The position numbers were made by a program, and so were the translations under genes. A DNA stretch of 64,000 nucleotides. Origin: Salinicoccus carnicancri Crm. Lineage in GTDB: Bacteria; Bacillota; Bacilli; Staphylococcales; Salinicoccaceae. Within the stretch, counting starts at the first letter, position 1. Every line of letters begins with the position of its first letter. Shown here piece by piece: positions 26,787 through 35,978 of this stretch. The notes beneath the pieces are model-generated. The model was not told the origin of the DNA, ran no database searches, and saw only the letters and a list, made by a program, of their open reading frames with translations. The DNA lies in the NCBI RefSeq assembly GCF_000330705.1, contig NZ_ANAM01000008.1:434001-498000 (forward strand), written 5' to 3'.

Positions 26787-26818
26787 TAAAAGGACGGCAG
26801 AATCAAAGTCTGCCGTCT
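26787..26818 (-). terminator. Terminator after cysK
   Basis: Minus-strand GACGGCAGA-CTTTGAT-TCTGCCGTC followed by CTTTTATG, a few bases after the cysK stop. Confidence 0.85.
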
Positions 26819-26823
26819 TCCAA

Positions 26824-27744
26824 TCATTCATCAAATAAGTTCATGCTCAAATAACGCTCACCTGTATCCGGAGCTATGGCCAGGACACGTTTCCCCGGTC
26901 CCAGCCTTTTGGCAACTTCTATCGCCGCAAAGGCAGAGGCGCCGGCCGATGGACCTACGAAGATGCCCTCCTCCCGTGCCAGCCTTTTGAACATGTCGAC
27001 TGCATCTTCGTCTGCAATCTGTATGATCTCATCGAAAACGTCCGTATTCAATATATTCGGAATGAACCCCGGACTCGTTCCGACGAGCTTATGCTTCCCG
27101 GGTTCGCCGCCGGAGAGCACCGGTGAACCTTTCGGCTCAACAACCGAAATATGGAGTCCAGGCAGATGCTCTTTCAACGTCTCACCCGTCCCAGTGATCG
27201 TACCGCCTGTCCCTGCCGTGGCGACGAAAGCATCAAGATTGCCGCCCATCTGATCCAGTATCTCAACCGCAGTGGTTGTCCGGTGTACATCGGGGTTCGC
27301 AAAGTTCTCGAACTGCTGTGGGATGAAACTGTTGGGGATACCTTCCTGCAGTTCTTTCGCCTTTTGGATGCAGCCGGGCATCTTCTCTTCGCTCGGCGTG
27401 AGCACCACTTCAGCTCCATAGGCTTTGAGAAGGTTTATCCTCTCGTTTGTCGAGCTGTCCGGCAGCACAAAAATCGCACGGTATCCTTTTGCTGCGGCAT
27501 TCATCGCAAGACCGATGCCGGTGTTGCCGCTGGTCGGCTCGATGATGGTGCCGCCCGGTTCCACCAGGCCGTCCTCCTCCGCTTTTTTGAGCATGGCGAA
27601 CGCCGCACGGTCCTTGACACTCTTGCTTGGATTGAACATCTCCAGCTTGACGAAAACGTCAGCCGCGCCCTCCGGCACCACTTTGTTAAGTTTGACAACC
27701 GGAGTATCTCCGATCAGATCCACTATGCTATCTACTCTGTTCAT
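26824..27744 (-). CDS. cysK: Cysteine synthase (O-acetylserine sulfhydrylase)
   Basis: A 306-residue PLP enzyme that makes cysteine from O-acetylserine and sulfide. The PLP lysine lies in PSKSVKDRAA, the asparagine loop is EPTSGNTGIGLAM, and the phosphate loop is TAGTGGTITGTG. These are diagnostic of CysK/CysM, and length is normal. GAGGG lies upstream of the ATG at a somewhat long distance. It is flanked by its own terminator downstream, with a 73-bp gap to nanK upstream. No CymR operator was recognised. Confidence 0.92.
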   Translation of the reverse strand: MNRVDSIVDLIGDTPVVKLNKVVPEGAADVFVKLEMFNPSKSVKDRAAFAMLKKAEEDGLVEPGGTIIEPTSGNTGIGLAMNAAAKGYRAIFVLPDSSTNERINLLKAYGAEVVLTPSEEKMPGCIQKAKELQEGIPNSFIPQQFENFANPDVHRTTTAVEILDQMGGNLDAFVATAGTGGTITGTGETLKEHLPGLHISVVEPKGSPVLSGGEPGKHKLVGTSPGFIPNILNTDVFDEIIQIADEDAVDMFKRLAREEGIFVGPSAGASAFAAIEVAKRLGPGKRVLAIAPDTGERYLSMNLFDE

Positions 27745-27817
27745 GAATTGAACCCTCTTTCACGTTTAATTCCTATTCCCCTAGTATATTATAAAAATGC
27801 AAAAGGTCCAAGCAACA

Positions 27818-28690
27818 TCATTTATCTGACTGCATAAACAGGCTGACTGCCCCGTACAGGGCGGCATCATTGAACAGTTCTGCTATTTTAAATTCCGTTT
27901 TCAAAAAATCCGGGGGCAGGAATGACTCTATGTGCCTTTTTATGATATCGAGCAGAAAATCCCCCTGCTGTGATATACCGCCGCCAATGATCACATGGCC
28001 GGGATCGAACATGATAATAATCTGCGCCAGGCCTTCTGCCACATCATGGGCCCAGTCATTGATGACCTTTTTGCTTTGTTCATCTCCGGCCCTGGCACGA
28101 TCAAACAATTCTTCCGTCTCCATTCCAGACCCCAGACTCTCCTGCAGTCTCAGTTTGAGTGCAGATGTGGCGGCGCGCTGTTCATAATTCAAACCGGACG
28201 TATCTTTGAGCAGATACCCCACCGCATTTGCCTGGTTGTGCGCGCCTCCGGTCACTCCTCCGCTGTAGAAGGCACCGCCAATCCCTGTCCCAAGGGTGAC
28301 GCAGAAGACGTTATCCTTCCCTCTCCCCGCTCCTTTCCACATCTCGCCAAGGAGCGCTGCATTCACGTCATTTTCAACATGGACAGGCACGCCGAACCGT
28401 TTGCTCAGATATGCTTTGAACGGTGTCCCTTTATAACCCGGAATTGTAGGTCCTGCATAGACGATTTCGCCCTTTTCCCTGTCGACGATCCCTGCCGTAC
28501 TGATGCCTATGCCCCTGATATCTTCACCCCGGTCCAGTTCCTCCCTGACGATGGATTCAACTTTACCGAGTATGCCGTTGTCTTTATTGCCGCCCGTTTC
28601 TATCTTGTCCCGTACCGAGAGTCTTTGATCCCCATTCACCACTGCACTCTTGATGAATGTTCCCCCGATATCCACTGCCAGATAGCTCAT
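27818..28690 (-). CDS. nanK: ROK-family sugar kinase, probable N-acetylmannosamine kinase
   Basis: A 290-residue ATP-dependent sugar kinase with the ROK fold. It shows the ATP loop AVDIGGTFIKSAV (residues 5-17), catalytic Asp108 in VENDVNAALLGE, and GTGIGG near 134-139. The ROK zinc motif CxCGxxGCxE is absent, as in some NanK and BglK proteins. It sits with nanA and a sialic acid-type symporter, making N-acetylmannosamine the likely substrate (inference from context). The ATG at 28690 has AGGTGA upstream; a GTG at 28699 directly abutting the regulator stop is an alternative. Confidence 0.78.
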   Translation of the reverse strand: MSYLAVDIGGTFIKSAVVNGDQRLSVRDKIETGGNKDNGILGKVESIVREELDRGEDIRGIGISTAGIVDREKGEIVYAGPTIPGYKGTPFKAYLSKRFGVPVHVENDVNAALLGEMWKGAGRGKDNVFCVTLGTGIGGAFYSGGVTGGAHNQANAVGYLLKDTSGLNYEQRAATSALKLRLQESLGSGMETEELFDRARAGDEQSKKVINDWAHDVAEGLAQIIIMFDPGHVIIGGGISQQGDFLLDIIKRHIESFLPPDFLKTEFKIAELFNDAALYGAVSLFMQSDK

Positions 28691-28699
28691 CGTTTTCAC

Positions 28700-29377
28700 C
28701 TAGTCTTTCCTGACGTTGCCGAGGTGCCCCGACAATATCTTTTTGGCACCGTCCGCATCCTTATCAATGATTTTTTCTATGATTTCCCTATGCTCTTTGA
28801 GCATCTCCTCTATCTCTTCAGTGCTCAGATCGATGGATGGTGCAACCTCGAAGAAATAGTTCGTAATGATACTGGTCATCTGTATGAACAGATCATTGCC
28901 GGTCGACCGCAGGAGCTGCTCATGGAATTCCCTGTCGATTTCCCGGAACCGGGCTGCTGAATCCACTGCTTCATACCGTTTCAGAACTGCCTCCAGTGCA
29001 GCGAACTGTTCTCCTTCATCATTCCTGATGATTTCATCAATGGCACTCGATTCAAAAATCATCCGGAGGCTGAGAACTTCTTCGAAGTCACCGCCGTTGA
29101 TCCTCCACAGAAAGAAGAAATTGCTTAGGAGCTTGTCTATATTCGAACGGCTCAGCGTCGCTCCCTGGCCCTGCCTGATGCTGATCACACCGGTGTTCTC
29201 AAGATAGCTGAGCGCTTCACGGACGACCGAACGGCTGACACCATACATTTCTGTAAATTTACGCTCGGTGGGCAATTTATCACCCTCCGAGAGGCCGTGC
29301 TCTATGATATAGCTTTTTATCTCCTGAATGACAGTCTGTTTCAGTGACTTCCTTTCCGTATTACTGATCGGTTCCAT
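28700..29377 (-). CDS. GntR-family regulator, FCD subfamily (distal copy)
   Basis: A 225-residue regulator with an N-terminal winged HTH (LPTERKFTEMYGVSRSVVRE, about 36-60) and a C-terminal FCD effector domain (LSLRMIFESSAID; REIDREFHEQLLRSTGN; EEMLKEHREIIEKIID). Metal-binding Asp/His residues are visible (D and H in IDREFHEQL, H in KEHREII). It overlaps the upstream GntR gene by 17 bp, so the two are translationally coupled, and nanK follows almost without gap. It is a paralogue of, but clearly diverged from, its neighbour. Probable repressor of the nan genes together with it. Confidence 0.87.
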   Translation of the reverse strand: MEPISNTERKSLKQTVIQEIKSYIIEHGLSEGDKLPTERKFTEMYGVSRSVVREALSYLENTGVISIRQGQGATLSRSNIDKLLSNFFFLWRINGGDFEEVLSLRMIFESSAIDEIIRNDEGEQFAALEAVLKRYEAVDSAARFREIDREFHEQLLRSTGNDLFIQMTSIITNYFFEVAPSIDLSTEEIEEMLKEHREIIEKIIDKDADGAKKILSGHLGNVRKD

Positions 29378-30071
29378 CACCGCGGGCCTCCTCCACTTGC
29401 CGGATAAATGTGAACACCGGTTCGAGATGTTCTGCGATCAGGCGGTGCCCGCGCACAAGATCCTTTTGTACCAGTGCTGCTATGATATCCTCATGTTCCT
29501 CATATGATTTTATGAGAGAATCCCTGGACTGTACCAGGTCGATTTTGACCAGCGAGAAATACTCCTGGATCACTTCGGCGAACTTATAGAAGGTATCATT
29601 CCCCGTCTCTTTCATCAGCTGCTGATGAAACTGCTGATCATACTTCTTGGTATCTTTGCCGGCCAGAATCGCCTCATGGTAGCTGCGGTTGATCTCTTCA
29701 AAACAGGACCTGTCGATCTGCAGATCATTTTCTATGATGAGACGGACAGCTCCAAGTTCAATGACCTTCCTGATGTCCGCAAGCTCCCTGAGCTTCACCC
29801 CGTGTACCGCATGGTGATGTTCCAGTATATTCCTTATCGAGTCGAAACTCGAGTGGCCGACATATACTCCGCCCCCTTTGCGCACTTCTACGATACCGAT
29901 TGAAGAGAGTGACCTCAGCGCTTCCCGGACGACCGTCCTGCTCACCTCAAGCTGCTGAATCAGTTCTTTCTCCGACAGGAATTTATCTCCCGGCCGAAGG
30001 TTGTTCTCTATTATATTCTGCTTCATCCTCTCCGCTGCTATTTCTACCAGAGAAGTCTTTTTAATGGCCAT
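29361..30071 (-). CDS. GntR-family regulator, FCD subfamily (proximal copy)
   Basis: A 236-residue regulator with a winged HTH (FLSEKELIQQLEVSRTVVRE, about 31-55) and an FCD domain (LADIRKVIELGAVRLIIEND; KYDQQFHQQLMKETGNDTF; YEEHEDIIAAL). AGGAGTGAGGACAT precedes the ATG. It is first in an operon with the second GntR gene and nanK and is divergent from nanA. The 184-bp spacer contains an operator-like TGGTCTGACAA just downstream of the nanA promoter. Which of the two regulators binds there cannot be said, and hetero-oligomers are possible. Confidence 0.87.
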   Translation of the reverse strand: MAIKKTSLVEIAAERMKQNIIENNLRPGDKFLSEKELIQQLEVSRTVVREALRSLSSIGIVEVRKGGGVYVGHSSFDSIRNILEHHHAVHGVKLRELADIRKVIELGAVRLIIENDLQIDRSCFEEINRSYHEAILAGKDTKKYDQQFHQQLMKETGNDTFYKFAEVIQEYFSLVKIDLVQSRDSLIKSYEEHEDIIAALVQKDLVRGHRLIAEHLEPVFTFIRQVEEARGDGTDQ

Positions 30072-30152
30072 ATGTCCTCACTCCTGTAATACCCCCATCA
30101 TACCACACGTTTTTTTGTATGATGCGATTTGAAAACGGTCCCTCATTTTCCC

Positions 30153-30181
30153 TTGACAATATACCAGAGTCGCTCTAATAT
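30153..30181 (+). promoter_or_regulatory. nanA promoter
   Basis: TTGACA (30153-30158), a 17-base spacer and TAATAT (30176-30181): a strong match to the vegetative consensus, 75 bases before the nanA start. Confidence 0.8.
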
Positions 30182-30194
30182 GAGAATTATAAAT

Positions 30195-30205
30195 TGGTCT
30201 GACAA
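30195..30205 (+). promoter_or_regulatory. Predicted FCD-GntR operator in the nanA leader
   Basis: TGGTCTGACAA fits TNGTNNNACNA, the half-site pattern of FCD-type GntR regulators, and sits inside the longer imperfect palindrome AAATTGGTCTGACAATATT. It lies about 7-17 bases past the predicted transcription start, where a bound repressor would block elongation. Confidence 0.65.
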
Positions 30206-30255
30206 TATTATATCTTTTAGCGGTTAATTTTATCAACTCATAGGAGGAACCAGTG

Positions 30256-31125
30256 ATGAAAGGTTTATTTACAGCATTGCTCATCCCGTTTGATGAAAAC
30301 GGACAGATTAAAGAAAAAGGTCTGAGACAGGTCGTCAGGCATAACATAGATGTTCAGAAAGTCGATGGCCTTTATGTCAACGGAAGTACTGGTGAAAACT
30401 TCCTGCTGACTACAGATCAGAAGAAATTCATCTTTGAAACAGTCAAGGATGAAGCGAAGGATTCAGTGAAGCTGATTGCACAGGTCGGGTCCCTGAACCT
30501 CGAGGAGGCGGTTGAACTCGGCAGGTTCGCGACAGAACTCGGATATGACAGCCTGTCCGCTGTCACACCATTCTACTATCCGTTTACATTCGAGGAGATC
30601 AAATCCTATTACAACACAATCATTGAAGAGACAGGCAATGACATGATCATCTATGCCATACCTGCCCTTACTGGTGTGGCAATATCCATGGAACAGTTCG
30701 ATGAACTGTTTGCCAATGAAAAAGTGATCGGTGTGAAATATACCGACAGCAACTTCTTTGCACTCGAAAGACTCCGCAACCGCTATCCTGACAAACTGAT
30801 CTACTCAGGTTTTGACGAAATGCTCGTATACGGACTGCTGTCCGGAGTAGACGGCGCAATCGGCAGCACCTACAACGTAAACGGCCTGAAATCACGCAGG
30901 ATCATGGAGCTTTGCGAACAGAATAAATTCAAAGAAGCATATGAAGTGCAGCATGAAGCAAACGATATCATAGAAAAAGTACTTGAACTCGGCATTTACC
31001 AGACACTGAAGGAAATTCTTAACGTCAAAGGCATCGATGCAGGAACGACAAAGAATCCTTTAAGCTCATTCGACCCTTCAAAACGTGCGGAAGTTGAAAA
31101 GCTGGTTGCAGATTTCAATCTCTAG
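30256..31125 (+). CDS. nanA: N-acetylneuraminate lyase
   Basis: A 289-residue class I aldolase that splits sialic acid into N-acetylmannosamine and pyruvate. It shows the carboxylate-binding GSTGEN (residues 43-48), catalytic Tyr133 ([10 protein letters not shown]) and Schiff-base Lys161 ([12 protein letters not shown]). These are the NAL-specific versions rather than those of dihydrodipicolinate synthase. The ATG at 30256 is chosen (AGGAGG, 8-base spacer) over the adjacent GTG. Promoter and probable GntR operator lie directly upstream, and a sialic acid-type transporter follows after 95 bp. No nanE gene is in the window. Confidence 0.93.
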   Translation: MKGLFTALLIPFDENGQIKEKGLRQVVRHNIDVQKVDGLYVNGSTGENFLLTTDQKKFIFETVKDEAKDSVKLIAQVGSLNLEEAVELGRFATELGYDSLSAVTPFYYPFTFEEIKSYYNTIIEETGNDMIIYAIPALTGVAISMEQFDELFANEKVIGVKYTDSNFFALERLRNRYPDKLIYSGFDEMLVYGLLSGVDGAIGSTYNVNGLKSRRIMELCEQNKFKEAYEVQHEANDIIEKVLELGIYQTLKEILNVKGIDAGTTKNPLSSFDPSKRAEVEKLVADFNL

Positions 31126-31177
31126 ATTCTTTAGTAAGCCCTGTACTCACAGAGTCGGGCTTTCATAAAAAGCCATA

Positions 31178-31191
31178 TGTAAGCGGTTTAT
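31178..31191 (+). promoter_or_regulatory. Possible cre box between nanA and the transporter gene
   Basis: TGTAAGCGGTTTAT matches TGWAANCGNTNWCA at 12 of 14 positions, including the central CG, and lies 30 bases before the transporter start. CcpA road-block of the distal gene is conceivable. A short hairpin AAGCCC...GGGCTT (31137-31163) precedes it. Confidence 0.4.
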
Positions 31192-31220
31192 AAAGCTGTT
31201 AATGACAGGGGGAACTTAAC

Positions 31221-32765
31221 ATGGAAGCAACAGGCCTCGGCGCAATAAACTGGATTGTCATCATTGTTTATCTTACCGGCATGCTCGGTGTCGGTCTTTA
31301 TTTTACGAAGCGTGCAGGCAAAAGTACTGATTCATTCTTCACTGCGGGCGGAAGGATCCCGGCATGGGCTGCAGGCTTCAGTATCTACGCAACAACATTG
31401 AGTGCCATCACATATATGTCCACACCGGAGCAGGCGTTCCTCTCCGACTGGTCATATTCGGCAGGCAACATTGCAATCTTTGCAATCATCCCGATACTGA
31501 TCTACTTCTATATCCCGTTTTTCAGGAAATTGAATGTGACAAGCGCGTATGAATATCTGGAAGCACGTTTTGGGGTATCACTCAGAGCTGTCGGAAGCAT
31601 CCTGTTCATACTCTTCCACATCGGCCGTATAGCGATCGTCGTCTATCTCCCGACACTCGCAATCACGTCCGTTTCCAATATCAACCCTATGCTCGTCGCA
31701 TCCGTTGTTGGACTGCTCTGCATCATCTACACATTCCTCGGCGGAATCGAAGGGGTCATCTGGAGTGATGTCATACAGGGCATCATCCTGCTCGGCGGCG
31801 CAGTACTGATACTGATCCTCGGAGTCACATACATCGACGGCGGATTTGGCACGCTCATCGAGGATGCGACGCGGGAAGACAAACTGATTACAGCGCAGAA
31901 TTTCCAATTCGGGACAGCGGCAGCAGCGATTCCGATAATATTCATCGGATCGATCTTCAACAACCTGCATCAGTACACGGCAAGTCAGGATGTTGTACAG
32001 AGATACCAGACAACAAGCTCAATGAAAGAGACAAGCAAGTCACTATGGACAAACGGATTTTTGGCATTGCTGACAATACCACTTTTCTATGGCATGGGAA
32101 CAGTCCTCTACAGCTACTTCAATGACATGGGCGGCCTTCCGGAATCCGTAAACACATCAGCAATCGTGCCATACTTCATCGTGACCACACTGCCTGCAGG
32201 CGTGGCAGGACTTCTGATCGCCGCCATATTCGCTGCGGCACAATCAACGATTTCATCCAGTCTCAACAGTATTTCAGCTTGTGTCATCACTGACTTCAAA
32301 GGACGCTTTGTCGGTAAGAATCAGGCACAGGACGTAAAACTTGCAAGATGGGCAATCATCCTATCAGGGGTGATCGGCATGTCCGCAGCCCTCTTCCTCG
32401 TATCCACCAACAGGGAGGAGACATGGAATCTGTTCCTCAGCATCACAGGCCTGTTCGGAGTACCTATTGCCGCAGTGTTCGCCCTCGGCATATTCACAAA
32501 ACGCGCCAATACAAAAGGTGTCTGGGTCGGACTCATCGGAGCCGCTGTCGCTTCATACTTCATCGGACAGACAAACATGACTCCATTTGCCGTAAGTACG
32601 TTTGCATTCCTCATCTCATTCGCACTCGGATACGTTGCGAGCCTGCTTTTTGCGGCATCACCGAAAAATATCAAAGGCCTCACGATCTATACCAGGAACG
32701 AGGCTTATGTAAAAGAGGATGAAGAAGTCAAAGGGAATATGACAGTCAACGTGGAAAATTCATGA
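31221..32765 (+). CDS. Sodium:solute symporter, probable sialic acid transporter
   Basis: A 514-residue SSS-family transporter with about 13 membrane segments. It begins ATGLGAINWIVIIVYLTGM and shows the family regions FFTAGGRIPAWAAGFSIYAT, FLGGIEGVIWSDVIQGIILL and AAQSTISSSLNSISACVITD. Staphylococci use an SSS protein for sialic acid uptake, and the gene directly follows nanA, so Neu5Ac with Na+ is the likely cargo (inference from context). GGGGGAAC precedes the ATG. A strong terminator closes the unit. Confidence 0.88.
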   Translation: MEATGLGAINWIVIIVYLTGMLGVGLYFTKRAGKSTDSFFTAGGRIPAWAAGFSIYATTLSAITYMSTPEQAFLSDWSYSAGNIAIFAIIPILIYFYIPFFRKLNVTSAYEYLEARFGVSLRAVGSILFILFHIGRIAIVVYLPTLAITSVSNINPMLVASVVGLLCIIYTFLGGIEGVIWSDVIQGIILLGGAVLILILGVTYIDGGFGTLIEDATREDKLITAQNFQFGTAAAAIPIIFIGSIFNNLHQYTASQDVVQRYQTTSSMKETSKSLWTNGFLALLTIPLFYGMGTVLYSYFNDMGGLPESVNTSAIVPYFIVTTLPAGVAGLLIAAIFAAAQSTISSSLNSISACVITDFKGRFVGKNQAQDVKLARWAIILSGVIGMSAALFLVSTNREETWNLFLSITGLFGVPIAAVFALGIFTKRANTKGVWVGLIGAAVASYFIGQTNMTPFAVSTFAFLISFALGYVASLLFAASPKNIKGLTIYTRNEAYVKEDEEVKGNMTVNVENS

Positions 32766-32774
32766 TCAAGAGCA

Positions 32775-32816
32775 GAAAGCCGCCTACCGGTCACAACGGT
32801 AAGCGGCTTCTTTTTC
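32775..32816 (+). terminator. Terminator after the sialic acid transporter gene
   Basis: AAGCCGCCTACCG-GTCACAA-CGGTAAGCGGCTT followed by CTTTTTCTC, about 10 bases beyond the stop. Confidence 0.88.
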
Positions 32817-32911
32817 TCAAAAATGGCAAACAACCTGCGAATCTGTTTCCTTTATCCAATCAGATGTATATTGTTAAAATGGAACCGATAAGATATGAAA
32901 GGGATGATTCC

Positions 32912-33445
32912 ATGGCTTCAGACCGCAAAGTGGTCCTGTTCATTGCAGCAACGCTCGATGGCTATATCGCAACGACTGATGATTCATTGGAATGGCTGTT
33001 CAAAGTGGAAGGTGAAGGGGATAACGGCATTTCTGAATTCTATGATACGGTCGATACTGTCATCATGGGCAGGCGTACCTATGACTGGCTGCTCGATCAG
33101 AAGATAGAGGAATTCCCATACAAAGACTGCGACTGTTATGTCTATACAAGATCCGACATGCCGGACAATGAAGATGTGAAATTCATAAATGGGCAGACAA
33201 GCGAACTGATTCATTCACTGAGGGAAAAAGAAGGCAGGAACATATGGATCATGGGCGGCGGCGAACTGATCCATGAATATCTGCAGCAGGGGCTGGTTGA
33301 TGAAATCACGGTCACAGTGGCGCCGGTCATTCTTGGTGACGGCATCCCCCTGTTCAGAAACGGTGACTATCATCATGAACTTGAATTCAAAGGCGCCAGG
33401 GAATTCAATCAGTTTGTAGAACTGAACTACACAGTCAAAAAGTAG
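32912..33445 (+). CDS. Dihydrofolate reductase-like / RibD C-terminal family protein
   Basis: A 177-residue NADPH-binding protein of the DHFR fold. It shows VVLFIAATLDGYIATTDDS, DTVIMGRRTYDWLL, WIMGGGELIHEYLQQGLVDE and PVILGDGIPLF, typical of YwjB/YyaP-type proteins rather than true FolA. The ATG at 32912 follows AAAGGGATG; a longer frame runs back into the transporter gene and terminator and is not credible. The substrate is unknown. It converges on dus with a shared terminator. Confidence 0.82.
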   Translation: MASDRKVVLFIAATLDGYIATTDDSLEWLFKVEGEGDNGISEFYDTVDTVIMGRRTYDWLLDQKIEEFPYKDCDCYVYTRSDMPDNEDVKFINGQTSELIHSLREKEGRNIWIMGGGELIHEYLQQGLVDEITVTVAPVILGDGIPLFRNGDYHHELEFKGAREFNQFVELNYTVKK

Positions 33446-33451
33446 CGGAAT

Positions 33452-33482
33452 AAAAAAATCCAAGGGGAATCCTTGGATTTTT
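33452..33482. terminator. Bidirectional terminator between the DHFR-like gene and dus
   Basis: AAAAAAATCCAAGG-GGAAT-CCTTGGATTTTT is nearly perfect and has A- and T-runs on both sides. It reaches the dus stop codon. Confidence 0.85.
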
Positions 33483-34452
33483 ACTGTACAATCATATTCT
33501 CTGAAAAGCTTTTGAGCAGTCCGCGCGCTTCATCTGTCGATTTCGTGTTCATGAGCGCATTCCTCAGCCGCCCCGCCCCACGGAAGCCTTTGACATATAT
33601 TTTAAAGAACCGGTGGAGCTGGGTGTAGTTCCGGAGTCCGAGTTCCGAATACTTGTCGTGGAGATCGAGATGCAGCCTCAGAAGATCGAGCAGCTCCTCA
33701 CTCGTGTGCTCTTTTTGTCCATGTTCGAAAGCGAATGGATTTTTAAATATCCCGCGTCCGATCATCACACCATCGACACCGTATTTTTCAACAAGTTCCA
33801 TGCCTGTCTGACGGTCCGGGATATCCCCGTTGATGGTGAGCAGCGTATCCGGCGCCACCTCGTCACGCAGTTCCTTTATCGCGGCGATCAGCTCCCAGTG
33901 TGCATCAACCTTGCTCATTTCGCTGCGTGTACGCAGGTGTATCGAAAGGTTCGCTATATCCTGCTCCAGCACATGCCTCAGCCACCCGTGCCATTCTTCG
34001 ATTTCAGCATAGCCGAGACGCGTCTTCACACTGACAGGCAGACCGCCCGCCTTCGCCGCCTGGATCAGTTCAGCTGCGACTTCAGGCCTCAGGATCAGCC
34101 CGCTGCCCTTGCCGTCCCCGGCAACGTTCGGCACCGGACAGCCCATATTGAGATCGATGCCTTTGAACCCCCGTTCCGCCATGCCGATGCTCATCTCGCG
34201 GAAATGTTCAGGTCTGTCCCCCCAAATATGTGCAACGATCGGCTGTTCATCCTCTGTGAAAGTCAGCCGGCCGCGCAGACTGTGTATGCCCTCAGGATGG
34301 CAATAGCTGTCCGAGTTCGTAAATTCTGTGAAAAACACATCCGGTCCCGCCGCTTCCGCCACCACATGACGGAACACGACATCCGTCACATCCTCCATCG
34401 GTGCAAGCACAAAAAAGGGCCGTGGCAGGTCCTGCCAAAAATTCTCCTTCAT
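33481..34452 (-). CDS. dus: tRNA-dihydrouridine synthase
   Basis: A 323-residue FMN-dependent enzyme that reduces uridine to dihydrouridine in tRNA. It has an N-terminal FMN barrel with [14 protein letters not shown], the active-site region [20 protein letters not shown] including the catalytic Cys, and [24 protein letters not shown] and [12 protein letters not shown] follow, then a helical RNA-binding C-terminus. The ATG at 34452 starts the recognisable family sequence ([15 protein letters not shown]) and has GAGAGG about 9 bases upstream. It appears monocistronic. Confidence 0.9.
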   Translation of the reverse strand: MKENFWQDLPRPFFVLAPMEDVTDVVFRHVVAEAAGPDVFFTEFTNSDSYCHPEGIHSLRGRLTFTEDEQPIVAHIWGDRPEHFREMSIGMAERGFKGIDLNMGCPVPNVAGDGKGSGLILRPEVAAELIQAAKAGGLPVSVKTRLGYAEIEEWHGWLRHVLEQDIANLSIHLRTRSEMSKVDAHWELIAAIKELRDEVAPDTLLTINGDIPDRQTGMELVEKYGVDGVMIGRGIFKNPFAFEHGQKEHTSEELLDLLRLHLDLHDKYSELGLRNYTQLHRFFKIYVKGFRGAGRLRNALMNTKSTDEARGLLKSFSENMIVQ

Positions 34453-34521
34453 AACCAAATTCCTCTCCCTGTCATATCCATCCGGTGATTTCAATCATTA
34501 TATTTTACCTCAGATGCAAAT

Positions 34522-34550
34522 AAAAATCCAGATTCTGAAATCCGGATTTC
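34522..34550 (-). terminator. Terminator after rlmCD-type gene
   Basis: Minus-strand AAATCCGGATT-TCAG-AATCTGGATTTTTA, about 60 bases downstream of the stop codon. Confidence 0.7.
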
Positions 34551-34611
34551 ATCATTCCATATACAAGGTTTCTTTATATCTGTATTAGCTCATATATTCT
34601 ACATACCGTAT

Positions 34612-35967
34612 TCACATTAATTCCAGCGCGACAACACCCTCCACATGGTTCGTCTGTGGGAACATGTCGACCGGCGTGACCGGGCTGATGTCATACCCCT
34701 GCTCTCCCATGTATTTCAAATCACGCTGCAGTGTACTCGGATTGCAGGATACATAGATGATCTTCTCCGGCCTGACTTCGGCAAGTGCTTCAAGAAATTC
34801 GGGATGGCATCCTTTCCTCGGTGGATCGACGAAGACGACATCGGGTTTCACTCCCTCTTTGACGAGTTTCTTCATCACTTCCTCCGACTTGCCCAGATGG
34901 AACTCGGCATTCTCGGCGCCGTTCAACCTTGCGTTCTCCCGCGCATCCTCCACTGCGGAATCAACGACTTCTATACCGATGATCTTCCCTGCACGGTCTG
35001 TTGCCGACAGCCCGATCGTTCCGATGCCGCAATACGTATCGATGATGGTCTCATCACCTTTCAGGTCGGCTGCTTCCAGTGCTTCCCGATAGAGTTTCTC
35101 TGTCTGTTCATGATTCACCTGATAGAAGGATCTTGCCCTGATCCGGAACTTTTTCCCGAGCAGTGTATCTGTGATGTAGTCCTTTCCATAGAGGACGTTC
35201 GTCCTGTCACCGAATATCACATTCGTCTTGTCCGGGTTGATGTTCTGGACGATGCTCGTGACCATCGGGAACGACTCGATGATGGCATTGATGATGCCAG
35301 TGAATACATTTTTCTTGCCGTTGGTGACGAATGCGACCTGGACTTCCGAGTCATCATGGTTCGAACGGATGATGACATGGCGCAGCAATCCCTGATGCAT
35401 GGCCTCATCATATATGGACACTTTCTCTTTGTTGAGCAGTTCTTTTATGAACACCATCAGATCGTTGTGGATCTCCTTTTGGATCAGGCAGTGTTCAATG
35501 TCGACGATATCGTGGCTCCTCGGCTTATAGAATCCCATCTCCACTCTGCCGTTGTTGAATTTCACAGGAATCTGGGATTTGTTGCGGTAGTGCATCGCTT
35601 CATCCATGCCGACAGCGGGGTTGATTTCCTTATCCAGCCTTGCCATACGGTTGATGCTCTTGTCCATCGTTCCTTTCTTGAATGCAAGCTGCTCCGCATA
35701 GTCCAGCGTCTGTATCTGGCACCCGCCGCATTGATAGTAGTACGGGCATGGGGGATCTATGCGGTTTGCAGAAGGCCTGATGGTTCTCTCGACTCTGCCG
35801 AAACCGAATTTCTTATTGGCTTTTATGACTTTAACTTCAATTTCCTCCCCGACAAGTACGTCGGGTATGAAGATCGGATAGTGGTCCACTTTGACGACTC
35901 CCATGCCTTCATGCGTATAGTCCGTCACAGTTCTTGTATAATATTCATTCTTGGTTACTGCGGTCAT
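34612..35967 (-). CDS. rlmCD: 23S rRNA (uracil-5-)-methyltransferase RlmCD family (copy 2)
   Basis: A 451-residue RumA-family methyltransferase. It has a TRAM domain (about 8-65), a 4Fe-4S motif CPYYYQCGGC (about 74-83), a methyltransferase fold with IDTYCGIGTIGLSATD, DPPRKGCHPEF, and the catalytic VSCNPSTLQRD near the C-terminus. It sits on the dagK side of gat, as rumA does in staphylococci, so it is the likely RlmCD orthologue. The ATG at 35967 gives AGAGGG a 6-base spacer; the ATG at 35973 would touch it. The CpdB-like gene ends 11 bp upstream, indicating an operon. Confidence 0.9.
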   Translation of the reverse strand: MTAVTKNEYYTRTVTDYTHEGMGVVKVDHYPIFIPDVLVGEEIEVKVIKANKKFGFGRVERTIRPSANRIDPPCPYYYQCGGCQIQTLDYAEQLAFKKGTMDKSINRMARLDKEINPAVGMDEAMHYRNKSQIPVKFNNGRVEMGFYKPRSHDIVDIEHCLIQKEIHNDLMVFIKELLNKEKVSIYDEAMHQGLLRHVIIRSNHDDSEVQVAFVTNGKKNVFTGIINAIIESFPMVTSIVQNINPDKTNVIFGDRTNVLYGKDYITDTLLGKKFRIRARSFYQVNHEQTEKLYREALEAADLKGDETIIDTYCGIGTIGLSATDRAGKIIGIEVVDSAVEDARENARLNGAENAEFHLGKSEEVMKKLVKEGVKPDVVFVDPPRKGCHPEFLEALAEVRPEKIIYVSCNPSTLQRDLKYMGEQGYDISPVTPVDMFPQTNHVEGVVALELM

Positions 35968-35978
35968 ATTCATCCCTC

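Noticed and set aside
31136-31164. Terminator between nanA and the transporter gene
   Set aside because: The AAGCCC/GGGCTT stem is only 6 bp with a long loop and three Ts; too weak to be called.
32762-32911. Upstream part of the long frame of the DHFR-like gene
   Set aside because: It overlaps the transporter stop codon and a strong terminator, and shows no family similarity; AAAGGGATG precedes the ATG at 32912.
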